Shown one piece after another: positions 10,901 through 18,332 of a stretch of DNA of 33,649 nt. Numbering within the stretch: position 1 is the stretch's first letter; every line of letters begins with the position of its first letter. The translations under genes and the position numbers were made by a program. The stretch covers positions 1-33,649 of the forward strand of contig CALHWU010000198.1 in NCBI GenBank assembly GCA_938039795.1, read 5' to 3'. Under the pieces are notes generated by a model, which was not told the origin of the DNA, made no database searches, and saw nothing but the letters and a program-made list of their open reading frames with translations. Origin of the DNA: an uncultured Muribaculaceae bacterium (lineage in GTDB: Bacteria; Bacteroidota; Bacteroidia; Bacteroidales; Muribaculaceae).

Positions 10901-11446
10901 GAACCGGTTGATGCTCACATAGGGCATTGCGGTGGCCGACGTATCGGACTCCTCCTGAGAGGAGGGCACGATGTCGTAGTTGGCGTGGGCATCGTCGACC
11001 TTCACAAGATTCACTCTCGGAGCGTCGATCTCCACATCATATAGCATCAGATAGCCCATTGTGGCTGCCCACACGTTGATGCCGCCGCTGAAACGCCGCA
11101 TGGTAAGCAGCGTGTCGGCATCCGCCGGGAGCTGTGCGCGCTGCTGCGGTGTGATGTCGCGGAGGGCGTCGGAGACCACTGTCAGTCCCTCCACATCGAC
11201 CTGCACCTTCGGGAATGTCTTCCAGAAAGTCAGCTCCACACGCCGCGCCGTCACCTTGGCATCAAGATAGACACTGGAATATTTCTCCACCATGGGAGTG
11301 AGCGTCTCGGGCGACAGCACCCACACTGCCACTGCCGTAGCCACCACTGCGAGAGCCACGAGCGAACCTGCCGCGACAGCCGTCCACTTCAGGGCGCGAC
11401 GCCATCCGCAGCGCGGTTTCGATGATGTTTTAGGGTTCGTTGTCAT
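7991..11446 (-). CDS. Large AsmA-like envelope protein
   Basis: A 1151-residue protein with a short cytoplasmic start, one membrane helix at residues about 19-45 (WTAVAAGSLVALAVVATAVA) and a very long periplasmic part made of beta-strand repeats. The first part (PETLTPMVEKYSSVYLDAKVTARRVELTFWKTFP) matches the AsmA N-terminal region, and the C-terminal part (KFGINIKGKPGDLKIRLGKARFNE) the AsmA-like C-terminal region. The family belongs to the repeating-beta-groove proteins thought to carry phospholipids between membranes. It precedes the HAD gene with a 4-base overlap and is divergent from hflX. The basic end KSKDTKKKKR is notable. Confidence 0.85.
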   Translation of the reverse strand: MTTNPKTSSKPRCGWRRALKWTAVAAGSLVALAVVATAVAVWVLSPETLTPMVEKYSSVYLDAKVTARRVELTFWKTFPKVQVDVEGLTVVSDALRDITPQQRAQLPADADTLLTMRRFSGGINVWAATMGYLMLYDVEIDAPRVNLVKVDDAHANYDIVPSSQEESDTSATAMPYVSINRFALTGDAPISFFSLSDSIDAAISIVSTTLDGAKAPVYTLSARGGGGGRLAPFFELPPLKFGIDGTIKWNQHQPDHINLSDFTFDVGGNILKMNADVSFSESVLLHELDLYAVRLKTDDVVRLIPDDYKGELARIKSDAEVDLTARLLKPYDVGQLSDSVPGLPHLELTLKIPGGSLEYGRLNLRRMKADVTATIDGDNPDGSSVDIRELELQGGAVGFSLAGTVTHPLSDPRISGEFDGRIDFSALPVQLLQRLPFAVRGRLSGQTNVRMRLSDIDPKRFHNMRADGSVRLDDFLMRMRDSSALAYVSHAQLKFGTSNKMKLAGGATVDSLLQIGLTSDTLAFVADGIAMLSRGLKIGMGTRNDATTLDTTVITPLGFTASAQRIAFRSDSDSTRIVLRDADIKALLQRFEGGARDPLLTVGLTAGRLRYTDLYNRMSLTDATADMSLHPRKRVRRRMAISAADSLQRSARLRLRIAQADSANAGKEMMDFDVDRGIVSWMRRWNASAHVKAAGARMMTPYFPVRNRITGLDLEISTDSVVIRDTRYRMGKSDFLLNGTISNITRALSSRRGSPLEMDFTIKSDTIDINNITAAILAGSVFAEKRARGEAMALSADASDEAAENVMAIQAADTVGAAFVVPSNVNARLAIDADNVLYADIWLQKLQGRLNVHDGAIHLDRLAGYTPMGSMDLTALYAGQNKHDLRFAAGMVIRRLHLKQFLHLMPEIDSILPLLREVDGIVTADAAMTTELDSLMNMKFHTFNLVLKLSGDSLRLIDGDTFKTMAKWLMFKDKKHNLIKSMQVELMVRDSRLDLFPFVFDLDRYRLGVSGGNSLDLDLDYHVAVLKSPLPFKFGINIKGKPGDLKIRLGKARFNEYAVSSSRQLTDTTRINLIHKIQEVFKFGVSSGKHTKLMMEAPRPNKAEFSVSDTLTHADSVIFIQGGAIEGPKEPPFPMPGDAAVKSKDTKKKKR

Positions 11447-11487
11447 CGGGGATGGGTATTATCGCACAAAATTACTGAATTATTTGT

Positions 11488-11495
11488 TAATTTTG
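11488..11495 (+). promoter_or_regulatory. -7 element of hflX
   Basis: TAATTTTG, 25 bp before the ATG at 11520. This places transcription start close to 11502 and excludes longer start choices for hflX. Confidence 0.6.
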
Positions 11496-11519
11496 CATCT
11501 GACTAACAAACAACCACGC

Positions 11520-12749
11520 ATGAAAGATCTGCCCACAGCCGAAGAATCAACCGAACGCGCCATACTCGTAGGACTTGTCACACCGACCCAGAACGAGGCT
11601 CGCGCCAATGAATATCTCGACGAACTTGAATTTCTGGCCGACACAGCGGGGGCTGTGACGGTGCGTAAGTTCACACAGAAAGTGAACGGCCCCGACTCGC
11701 GCACATTCGTGGGATCGGGCAAACTGGAGGAGATACGCCAGTACACCGAGGACAACGATATAGCCATGGCCATATTCGACGACGATCTGACTTCGAAGCA
11801 GGTGGCCAACATAGAAAAAGAGCTGAAAATAAAAGTGCTCGACCGCACCGGCCTCATTCTCGACATCTTCGCCAAGCGTGCACGCACGGCCAACGCCCGC
11901 ACCCAGGTGGAGCTGGCCCAGTATCAGTATCTGCTCCCCCGCCTCACCCGCATGTGGACTCACCTGGAGCGTCAGCGCGGCGGCATAGGCATGCGCGGCC
12001 CCGGCGAGACGCAGATCGAGACCGACCGCCGAATAATCCTCGACAAGATAGCGCGCCTCAAGGAGGAGCTGCGATCCATCGACCGCCAGAAATCCATACA
12101 GCGCAAAAACCGAGGCAAGCTGACCCGAGTGGCGCTCGTAGGCTATACCAACGTGGGCAAGTCGACGCTCATGAACCTGCTGAGCAAGAGCGATGTCTTC
12201 GCCGAGAACAAGCTGTTCGCCACGCTCGATACGACCGTGCGCAAGGTCATCATCGACAATCTGCCGTTTCTGCTGACCGACACTGTCGGGTTTATCCGCA
12301 AGCTTCCGACACATCTCGTCGACTCGTTCAAATCGACGCTCGACGAGGTGCGCGACGCCGACCTGCTGCTGCACGTGGTCGACATATCGCATCCCAATTT
12401 CGAGGAGCAGATCGAGGTGGTCAACCGCACTCTCGCCGAGGTGTGCGGCTCGGCCGACAAGCCGATGATCATGGTATTCAACAAGATCGATGCCTTCACC
12501 TACAAGCCCAAGGATGCCGACGACCTTACGCCTGCCACCCGCGAGAACCTGTCACTCGACGACCTGAAACAGACATGGATGAGCCGTACGGGGGAGGACG
12601 CCGTGTTCATCTCGGCCCGCAAAGGCATCAACATCGACGAGCTCAAGCGTAAAATATACGAGCGGGCCAAGGCTATACACCTGACCCGCTTTCCGTACAA
12701 CGATTTCCTGTATCAGGACTACACCGGTCTCGCCGAGGAGACCGAGTGA
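11520..12749 (+). CDS. hflX: GTPase HflX
   Basis: A ribosome-associated GTPase that splits stalled or hibernating 70S ribosomes. With the start at 11520 it has 409 residues, normal for the family. The frame is open upstream to 11292, but that part overlaps the AsmA gene and the promoter, so the internal ATG (MKDLPTAEESTERA) was chosen. Seen in order: the N-terminal domain, with FVGSGKLEEI; the Gly-rich loop QRGGIGMRGPGETQIETDRR; the coiled linker; then the G domain with G1 GYTNVGKST (208-216), G3 DTVGF and G4 NKID. The C-terminal ISARKGINIDELK is G5. Confidence 0.95.
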   Translation: MKDLPTAEESTERAILVGLVTPTQNEARANEYLDELEFLADTAGAVTVRKFTQKVNGPDSRTFVGSGKLEEIRQYTEDNDIAMAIFDDDLTSKQVANIEKELKIKVLDRTGLILDIFAKRARTANARTQVELAQYQYLLPRLTRMWTHLERQRGGIGMRGPGETQIETDRRIILDKIARLKEELRSIDRQKSIQRKNRGKLTRVALVGYTNVGKSTLMNLLSKSDVFAENKLFATLDTTVRKVIIDNLPFLLTDTVGFIRKLPTHLVDSFKSTLDEVRDADLLLHVVDISHPNFEEQIEVVNRTLAEVCGSADKPMIMVFNKIDAFTYKPKDADDLTPATRENLSLDDLKQTWMSRTGEDAVFISARKGINIDELKRKIYERAKAIHLTRFPYNDFLYQDYTGLAEETE

Positions 12750-12767
12750 GGCTGCCACAATCGTAAA

Positions 12768-13604
12768 TTACTGTTTCTGATAGTATCGCACCCAGTCGAC
12801 GAGCATCTCCACCGGAAGATCCTCCGGGAACACGCGTCCCACCCACTGACCGCCGAGCTGCATGTCGATCAGCAGATACATCGGGCGATAGAATGGGAAC
12901 TGACTGGCACGGTCGGCGCTCTCGATGCGGGGATAGGTGTTGACGGGCACGTCGTTGATGAAGAACCTCACGCTGTCGGGATACATCTCCACGGCATACA
13001 CATTATAGTCGTCGGGATTGATGCGTCCGGTGCATGAACTTACCGGATTGCCAGTCTGGCCCTTATTGTAAGTGTAGTCGGAATGGACGGTCTGATAGGC
13101 GATGGAGTCGGAGTTGAGGCGTTCCATTATGTCGATCTCGCCGCCGTAAGGCCACTCGCTCGTTCCGTAGACCTCTACCGAAGCTGCGGACGTATCGGGC
13201 AACAGCCATATTGCGGGCCACGCGCCGCGGGCGCCCTCAAGCTTGGCGCGTATTTCCAGGCGTCCGCCCATAAACGACTTTTTGCCCTTGGTCCATATAC
13301 CGCCGGTGAGATACTCCACCGGTCCGGCCGTTCCGGCGCTGTCGGCGATACCTTTCAGCACCGCATTGCCGTCGCGCATCTCATACAGCCGGTCGTCGGC
13401 CGACATGTGGGCCTGCCAGTCGGGCCTCCCCTTGGGGATGCGCGACCATAATGCAGTGTCGGCCTGCCCGTCGTAATTGAACTCCTCCGACCATACGAGC
13501 TTCCAGCCCTCGGGATTTTCGTCAGCCGTTCTGGCCATGGTGCTTGCCGCTCCCGCGATGGCCAATATCGCTATACCGGGCAGAAGCATACGAGTGAAAC
13601 GCAT
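12768..13604 (-). CDS. Glycoside hydrolase family 16 (beta-glucanase-like)
   Basis: A secreted beta-glucan hydrolase of 278 residues. Signal peptide: residues 1-24 (MRFTRMLLPGIAILAIAGAA). The GH16 catalytic signature GGEIDIMERLN is present with Glu156 (nucleophile), Asp158 and Glu161 (acid/base). WKLVWSEEFNYDG at the start, GAWPAIWLLPD before the active site and the C-terminal MLVDWVRYYQK are all typical. The closest known activities are laminarinase or lichenase; the exact glucan is open. It stands alone, without SusC/SusD genes, and ends 18 bp from the convergent hflX. Confidence 0.92.
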   Translation of the reverse strand: MRFTRMLLPGIAILAIAGAASTMARTADENPEGWKLVWSEEFNYDGQADTALWSRIPKGRPDWQAHMSADDRLYEMRDGNAVLKGIADSAGTAGPVEYLTGGIWTKGKKSFMGGRLEIRAKLEGARGAWPAIWLLPDTSAASVEVYGTSEWPYGGEIDIMERLNSDSIAYQTVHSDYTYNKGQTGNPVSSCTGRINPDDYNVYAVEMYPDSVRFFINDVPVNTYPRIESADRASQFPFYRPMYLLIDMQLGGQWVGRVFPEDLPVEMLVDWVRYYQKQ

Positions 13605-13693
13605 ATCTTTGAAATTTTAGGTGATGATGTCTGAATCATGCCGTCGGTCAGGGCGCCTGTATTGCCTATCGCCAGTCCCCACGGCATTCTCTG

Positions 13694-13723
13694 CAAATTT
13701 ACATAATTTGTCTTGTCATACAA
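13694..13723 (-). promoter_or_regulatory. Promoter of the GH16 gene
   Basis: Minus strand TTG (13721-13723), a 19-bp gap and TAAATTTG (13694-13701), about 90 bp before the GH16 start. Confidence 0.6.
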
Positions 13724-13833
13724 CAACAAAACCTCGCTCCTTGTTCACCGGTGCGTAAATCTTTATAATCTTCCGGGGGACAACATGAGATCAACTTTTC
13801 AATACCTAAAACAGAATTCTTCAAACAAATCGC

Positions 13834-13841
13834 TAATTTTG
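13834..13841 (+). promoter_or_regulatory. -7 element of the AlbA_2 ATPase gene
   Basis: TAATTTTG, 40 bp before the ATG at 13882. No clear -33 element was seen. Confidence 0.5.
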
Positions 13842-13881
13842 CACTTGACAGTTGAACCTGCGCTGATTATTTGGCTGAATT

Positions 13882-15402
13882 ATGGAAATTACCATTGACG
13901 ATATAAAGGCATTGATTACGGCGGATGAGTCGCGGACTCTGGAGCTGAAGAAGACAACCGGCGAACTGAAAGACGGTATGCACTCGGCGTGTGCGTTTCT
14001 CAACACCGATGGAGGTTGGCTGATTTTCGGCATTGCGCCTAAATCGCTTAAAATATTAGGGCAGGAAGTAACTGACTCAACACAGCAGGAGATAGCCAAA
14101 GCTATCACCGGATTGGAGCCCGCTGTCGATATGAAGATTCATTATGTTGATGTGCCGGATCGTCCGGGGAATAAAGTGATTGCCATGCACTTTGAGGGAT
14201 GGGTATGGGGTGAGCGACCGCATACCTACCACGGGTGCCCATATTATAAAGTCGAAAGCATAACGAAGGTAATGCCGCACGAGATGTATGATGAACGAAT
14301 CCGGGCGCATCAGCCTCAGATGTATGCGTGGGAGCGTCAGATGGCAGATGGCGTTACGTTTTCCGACCTGAACGAGAAGCATATCAGAGGGTGCATCAGG
14401 CTTGGCGTAGAGGGCGGCCGAATCCCGGCAAGTGCCATGAGTGCGCCAATAGACGACACGTTGGCGAAATGGAATCTGCTGAAAAACGGCAATCCGACCA
14501 ATGGAGCGGTGATGCTTTTCTCTAATAATATCGAAGAGTATCCGCAGTTCCGGCTTCGGATGGCCCGGTTCTTGGGTAACGATAAGAATGAATTTATTGA
14601 CAATCAACGCGCCGAAGGCAATTTCTTTGACCTGCTTGACGCTGGCATGGCTTTTTTCTTCAAGCACCTCAATCTCAGCGGAAAGATTACAAACCACAGC
14701 CTTCAGCGCGAGGAACGCCTTGAAGTGCCGTATCACGCTTTACGCGAAGCATTGATCAACAGTCTTTGCCATCGTCAATGGGAAAAACATAATCTGACCG
14801 GAAGTATCGCAATTTACGATGACCGCATAGAGATTGCCAATCCCGGCATATTCCCTCCTCAAATATCACCGGAGTCCATTAAAAAGCCGCACGAGTCATA
14901 CCCATATAATCTGAAGATTGCCGAAGCTCTTTACAAATCAACCTATCTGGAAAGCTGGGGTTCCGGAGCCAAACGTATAATGGATGCCTGCCGAGACCAA
15001 GGCGTAGATGAACCCACATGGCGTTGGGACGGTGGTTTCGTAATCGTAACCTTCAAACGACCCAAGCACGACCCGAGCCGGGAGCCAGTTGCCAACCCAA
15101 AAGCAACCAGTACCATACCAGTACCATACCAGTACCATACCAGTACCATACCAGTTCAGACCTTGATCGAGAAAGGCACTGACGAATTTATGACAGCGTT
15201 GGAACTTGCAGAATTGTGTGGTCTAAAGAATATCAGGCATTTTCGTAAATTTTATCTCAATCCTGCGTTGGAAGATGGAGCAATAGAACGGCTCTACCCT
15301 GCTATCCCCAAACATCCCAGACAGAAATACCGCCTGACAGAAGCCGCAAAGAACTGGAAGAATAGTCAAACATCAAATCGACAATCAGATAAAGAAGGGT
15401 AA
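13882..15402 (+). CDS. AlbA_2 / HATPase_c_4 protein with internal 11-bp repeat tract
   Basis: A 506-residue protein of the RecG-like/divergent AAA group. Residues about 8-120 form an AlbA_2 (Schlafen-type) putative nucleic-acid-binding domain (ESRTLELKKT, CAFLNTDGGWLIFGI). Residues about 280-400 form an HATPase_c_4-like region with LREALINSLCHRQW, IEIANPGIFP and ESWGSGAKRIMDAC. After a short repeat-encoded linker (TSTIPVPYQYH, about 409-425) comes a winged-helix-like C-terminal domain. Such proteins are seen as accessory regulators and in defence settings, with function largely unproven. The linker is coded by 11-bp repeats, so length changes alter the frame. It is a single gene of lower GC than its neighbours, suggesting acquisition. 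Confidence 0.85.
   Translation: MEITIDDIKALITADESRTLELKKTTGELKDGMHSACAFLNTDGGWLIFGIAPKSLKILGQEVTDSTQQEIAKAITGLEPAVDMKIHYVDVPDRPGNKVIAMHFEGWVWGERPHTYHGCPYYKVESITKVMPHEMYDERIRAHQPQMYAWERQMADGVTFSDLNEKHIRGCIRLGVEGGRIPASAMSAPIDDTLAKWNLLKNGNPTNGAVMLFSNNIEEYPQFRLRMARFLGNDKNEFIDNQRAEGNFFDLLDAGMAFFFKHLNLSGKITNHSLQREERLEVPYHALREALINSLCHRQWEKHNLTGSIAIYDDRIEIANPGIFPPQISPESIKKPHESYPYNLKIAEALYKSTYLESWGSGAKRIMDACRDQGVDEPTWRWDGGFVIVTFKRPKHDPSREPVANPKATSTIPVPYQYHTSTIPVQTLIEKGTDEFMTALELAELCGLKNIRHFRKFYLNPALEDGAIERLYPAIPKHPRQKYRLTEAAKNWKNSQTSNRQSDKEG
15107..15155 (+). repeat. Tandem 11-bp repeat, four perfect copies (candidate phase-variation tract)
   Basis: The unit CCAGTACCATA occurs four times without change at 15107, 15118, 15129 and 15140, followed by a partial CCAGT. 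It lies inside the AlbA_2 ATPase coding frame. The unit is not a multiple of three. Loss of one copy leads to TGA about ten codons after the tract, and gain of one copy to TGA after about five codons. Confidence 0.95.
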
Positions 15403-15578
15403 TGAGTACACCGATTCTGTAGCAGGATTGGTCACTCAATTCCGGACTTTGAATGATATGGCCTTAAAAGCACACATCCCACCGGTAGATGATCTTTGCA
15501 GTCGGATCGCTTCAAAGTCTGTTGATTCCCGGGAGTATCCGGGGACGGCAAGGATGGGGCGGAAAAACTTGGCGAAAA

Positions 15579-15610
15579 TTTGCAAAGGGCCGAAATGTTG
15601 CATAAATTTG
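15579..15610 (+). promoter_or_regulatory. Promoter of the dnaX operon
   Basis: TTTG (15579-15582), a 20-bp gap and TAAATTTG (15603-15610), 54 bp before the dnaX ATG. It is one of the best consensus promoters in the window. The rest of 15403-15664 holds no recognised gene. Confidence 0.75.
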
Positions 15611-15664
15611 TAGTGGGAAACCACACAGTCATACAGCACAAAAATCCATCTCCGAGACTAATAT

Positions 15665-17482
15665 ATGACCCCGTATCTTGTATCGGCACGCAAATACCGC
15701 CCGACGACGTTTGAATCCGTGGTAGGACAGTCGGCGCTGACATCGACGCTGAAAAACGCCGTCGTGTCGGGACGCATCGCAAGCTCCTACCTGTTCTGCG
15801 GCACCCGCGGAGTGGGCAAGACCACGTGCGCCCGCATTTTTGCCAAGACCATCAACTGCGAGCATCTGACCGCCGACGGCAACCCCTGCAACGAGTGCGA
15901 CTCGTGCAAGGCCTTCAACGCCGGCACGTCGCTCAACATCATAGAGCTCGACGCCGCATCCAACAACGGCGTCGACGCCATGCGCGCGCTCACCGAGCAG
16001 GTGCGTGTCCCGCCGGTGCAGGGACGCTACAAGGTGTTTATCGTCGACGAGGTGCACATGCTCTCCACGCAGGCCTTCAACGCGTTTCTGAAGACTCTGG
16101 AGGAGCCGCCGAGCTACGTGGTGTTCGTACTCGCCACCACAGAGAAGCAGAAGATCATCCCTACGATACTCTCCCGCTGCCAGATCTACGACTTCCACCG
16201 AATCTCAATCCCCGACATCATCAAGCAGCTGCAGTATGTGGCCTCGCAGGAGGGTGTTGAGGCCGAGGAAGCCGCGCTCAACGTCATAGCCACCAAGGCC
16301 GACGGCGGCATGCGCGACGCCCTGTCGGTATTCGACCAAGTGGCCGCCTCTTCGCAGGGCAAGGTGACCTACGAGCACACGATAGCGAGCCTCAATGTGC
16401 TCGACTACAAATACTACACGCGTCTGACCGAGGCTTTCCTGACAGGCGACGTGCTGCTGACATGGGTGATCTACCGCGAGATACGCGACGCCGGATTCGA
16501 CTCACTCTTTTTCATCAACGGCCTTGCCGCCTATCTGCGCGACCTGATGATGGCGCGCGACCAGTCGACGGTGGGTCTCGTAGAAGCGGGAGAGGAGGCC
16601 CGCAGGCAGATGGCCGACATCGGCGCCCGGTGCACGCCGGGATTCCTCTACCGCGCCATGAGCCTCTGCAACGACGCCGACCTCAACTACCGCACGGCCT
16701 CCAACAAGCAGTTTCTCGTAGAGCTGACGCTCGCCAAGATATGCCAATCACTCAGCCCCTCCCCTAACAAAGGCAGCGACGGAGAGGGGCGGCTGAGAAA
16801 AATCGACGCTGCCGCAACAAAAGCCATACTCACCGCGGCTCCGCAGCCGCAGCAACCGGCGCAGAGACCGGCCACCACCACCTCCACTGCCCCGACGCAG
16901 CCGCAGCGAACATCGCAGACCGCGCCGGCAGCTTCCAGACCCGCAGAGGCCGTATCGGCACCACGTCCGACAGCCACGCCTGCGGCGACTGCCGTACCAC
17001 CTCCGCCGGGCATGAGGTCGACACTGAAAATGCCGACGGTAAATATCAACCGGCAGCCTGCGCCGACGGCTCAGGCCGACGCGGGCAGCCAGCAGCCGGG
17101 ACAGGGCGCGGCCGCAGGACGCCGCAACCCTTACTCACAGGCCGATCTCGACCGCGCATGGGACGGATTCATCGAAGCGTTCCCGCGTAAAAGAATCCTC
17201 GTCAACTCAATGCGCACATCGCGCCCGGTGCGCATCGACGAGAACAACGTGGGAGTGGATCTCGACTCAGAGATACAGATGGCCACTTTCAGAGAGGAAT
17301 TCAGCGATCTGCTGCAATGGCTGCGCGACCGGCTTGAAAACGATTACGTGGCGCTGCAGCTGAAGGTGACCGACCGGGCGCCGTCGCGCCACGTGCTGAA
17401 TGACCGCGAACTGATGATCACGATCATGAAAGAGCGTCCGATGCTCGAAAAATTCGTCAAGGGACTCAAACTGACATTATAA
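15665..17482 (+). CDS. dnaX: DNA polymerase III subunit gamma/tau
   Basis: The motor subunit of the replicative clamp loader; 605 residues. Residues 1-360 are the AAA+ part: Walker A GTRGVGKTT at 46-54, a zinc site with Cys65, Cys75, Cys78 and Cys81, Walker B FIVDEVHM, and the sensor-1/SRC segment ATTEKQKIIPTILSRC. An Ala/Pro/Gln-rich linker covers about 385-490. The C-terminal 110 residues (DRAWDGFIEAFPRKRILVN onward) form a tau-like tail. No A-rich slippery site for a programmed gamma frameshift was seen. It begins a four-gene run; the next gene starts 8 bp after its stop. Confidence 0.97.
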   Translation: MTPYLVSARKYRPTTFESVVGQSALTSTLKNAVVSGRIASSYLFCGTRGVGKTTCARIFAKTINCEHLTADGNPCNECDSCKAFNAGTSLNIIELDAASNNGVDAMRALTEQVRVPPVQGRYKVFIVDEVHMLSTQAFNAFLKTLEEPPSYVVFVLATTEKQKIIPTILSRCQIYDFHRISIPDIIKQLQYVASQEGVEAEEAALNVIATKADGGMRDALSVFDQVAASSQGKVTYEHTIASLNVLDYKYYTRLTEAFLTGDVLLTWVIYREIRDAGFDSLFFINGLAAYLRDLMMARDQSTVGLVEAGEEARRQMADIGARCTPGFLYRAMSLCNDADLNYRTASNKQFLVELTLAKICQSLSPSPNKGSDGEGRLRKIDAAATKAILTAAPQPQQPAQRPATTTSTAPTQPQRTSQTAPAASRPAEAVSAPRPTATPAATAVPPPPGMRSTLKMPTVNINRQPAPTAQADAGSQQPGQGAAAGRRNPYSQADLDRAWDGFIEAFPRKRILVNSMRTSRPVRIDENNVGVDLDSEIQMATFREEFSDLLQWLRDRLENDYVALQLKVTDRAPSRHVLNDRELMITIMKERPMLEKFVKGLKLTL

Positions 17483-17490
17483 TACGACGT

Positions 17491-17964
17491 ATGCCAAGAT
17501 ACACCTCAGCAATCTCACGCCTGACAGTCATGCTTGCGCTTGCCATTGTCACAGCCTGTTCAGGCAGCGACGCCTCGCGCTTCGACGATCAACTTCGTGA
17601 AGCCGAAATGGCTGTGGCGGAGGGCGACATGACAGCGGCCACAAGCATAGCGAGCCGCCTCTCCGACCGTCACATGGAATCACTCACCACACGGCAGCTC
17701 TGCCGCCTGTCGCTGATCTACATGCAGATGGCCGACAGCACCAACCAGAGCGACAACATAGGCGTAGCCGCGGAGTGCTACCGTAAAGCCTTTGAGACGT
17801 CGCCCGATTCGGCACGCCTCTACTATTCGCAGCTCGGCCCTGAACATACAGCCCGGGTGCACATGCTTGCCACTATAGTAGGGAGTATGGACACACCCCC
17901 GTCGGATTCCGAACCCGACACCATACCTTTCAATGCACTCAATGACGACAGCCATGAACAGTGA
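17491..17964 (+). CDS. Hypothetical lipoprotein, TPR-like
   Basis: A 157-residue exported lipoprotein with lipobox VTAC (Cys23) in MLALAIVTACSGSD. The mature part is helical. The segments LREAEMAVAEGDMTAATSIASRL and NIGVAAECYRKAFETSPDSARLYY resemble TPR helices. The tail is acidic and proline-rich. I do not recognise a named family. It lies between dnaX and the SUI1-like gene and overlaps the latter by 11 bp, so co-transcription is likely, but there is no evident functional link with replication. Confidence 0.7.
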   Translation: MPRYTSAISRLTVMLALAIVTACSGSDASRFDDQLREAEMAVAEGDMTAATSIASRLSDRHMESLTTRQLCRLSLIYMQMADSTNQSDNIGVAAECYRKAFETSPDSARLYYSQLGPEHTARVHMLATIVGSMDTPPSDSEPDTIPFNALNDDSHEQ

Positions 17965-18304
17965 CTGGACCGACAGTCTGGCTGCGCTCAGAGCCTCGCT
18001 GCCAGGAGCCGACGAAGCGCCGGACGAAGCGCCCGCAACCGACGCCGGGCCGACCGTGCCCGTGAAGCCCGGCAACCGACAGCTGACTCTCACCTATGAG
18101 CGCAAGCAGCGCAAAGGGAAGCCAGCCACTATCGTGAGCGGATTTGACTGCTCCGAAAGCGAGCTTCTTGAAATTGCCTCACAGCTCAAAAAGAAGCTTG
18201 CTACCGGCGGATCGGCAAGAGGAGGAGAAATACTCATACAGGGCGACCGGCGCGAACAGCTCCGCTCCGTCCTCACCGCAATGGGTTACAGGGTGAAAGG
18301 GTAA
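17954..18304 (+). CDS. SUI1/eIF1-like translation factor (YciH family)
   Basis: A 116-residue protein with a Pro/Ala-rich acidic N-terminal tail (about 40 residues) and a C-terminal SUI1 domain. The family core is clear: KGKPATIVSGFDCSESELLEI, then LKKKLATGGSARGGEILIQGD and RREQLRSVLTAMGY. Bacterial YciH resembles eukaryotic eIF1 and influences fidelity of start-site selection. The ATG at 17954 (MNSDWTD) was preferred to one at 17933 because it gives a shorter overlap with the lipoprotein gene; this is not certain. The helicase gene follows after 28 bp. Confidence 0.85.
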   Translation: MNSDWTDSLAALRASLPGADEAPDEAPATDAGPTVPVKPGNRQLTLTYERKQRKGKPATIVSGFDCSESELLEIASQLKKKLATGGSARGGEILIQGDRREQLRSVLTAMGYRVKG

Positions 18305-18332
18305 TCCTCAGCTGCAATCAAATCACCGACAG

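Noticed and set aside
11292..11519. N-terminal extension of HflX
   Set aside because: It lies over the 5' end of the divergent AsmA gene and over the hflX -7 box, and the added sequence does not fit the family.
15107..15155. Repeat tract considered as a CRISPR-like array
   Set aside because: The units are 11 bp, directly adjacent, without spacers, and inside a coding frame.
16780..16830. Programmed frameshift in dnaX giving a gamma subunit
   Set aside because: Only a short A run is present, with no A6G-type slippery site or clear stimulatory hairpin at the end of the AAA+ part.
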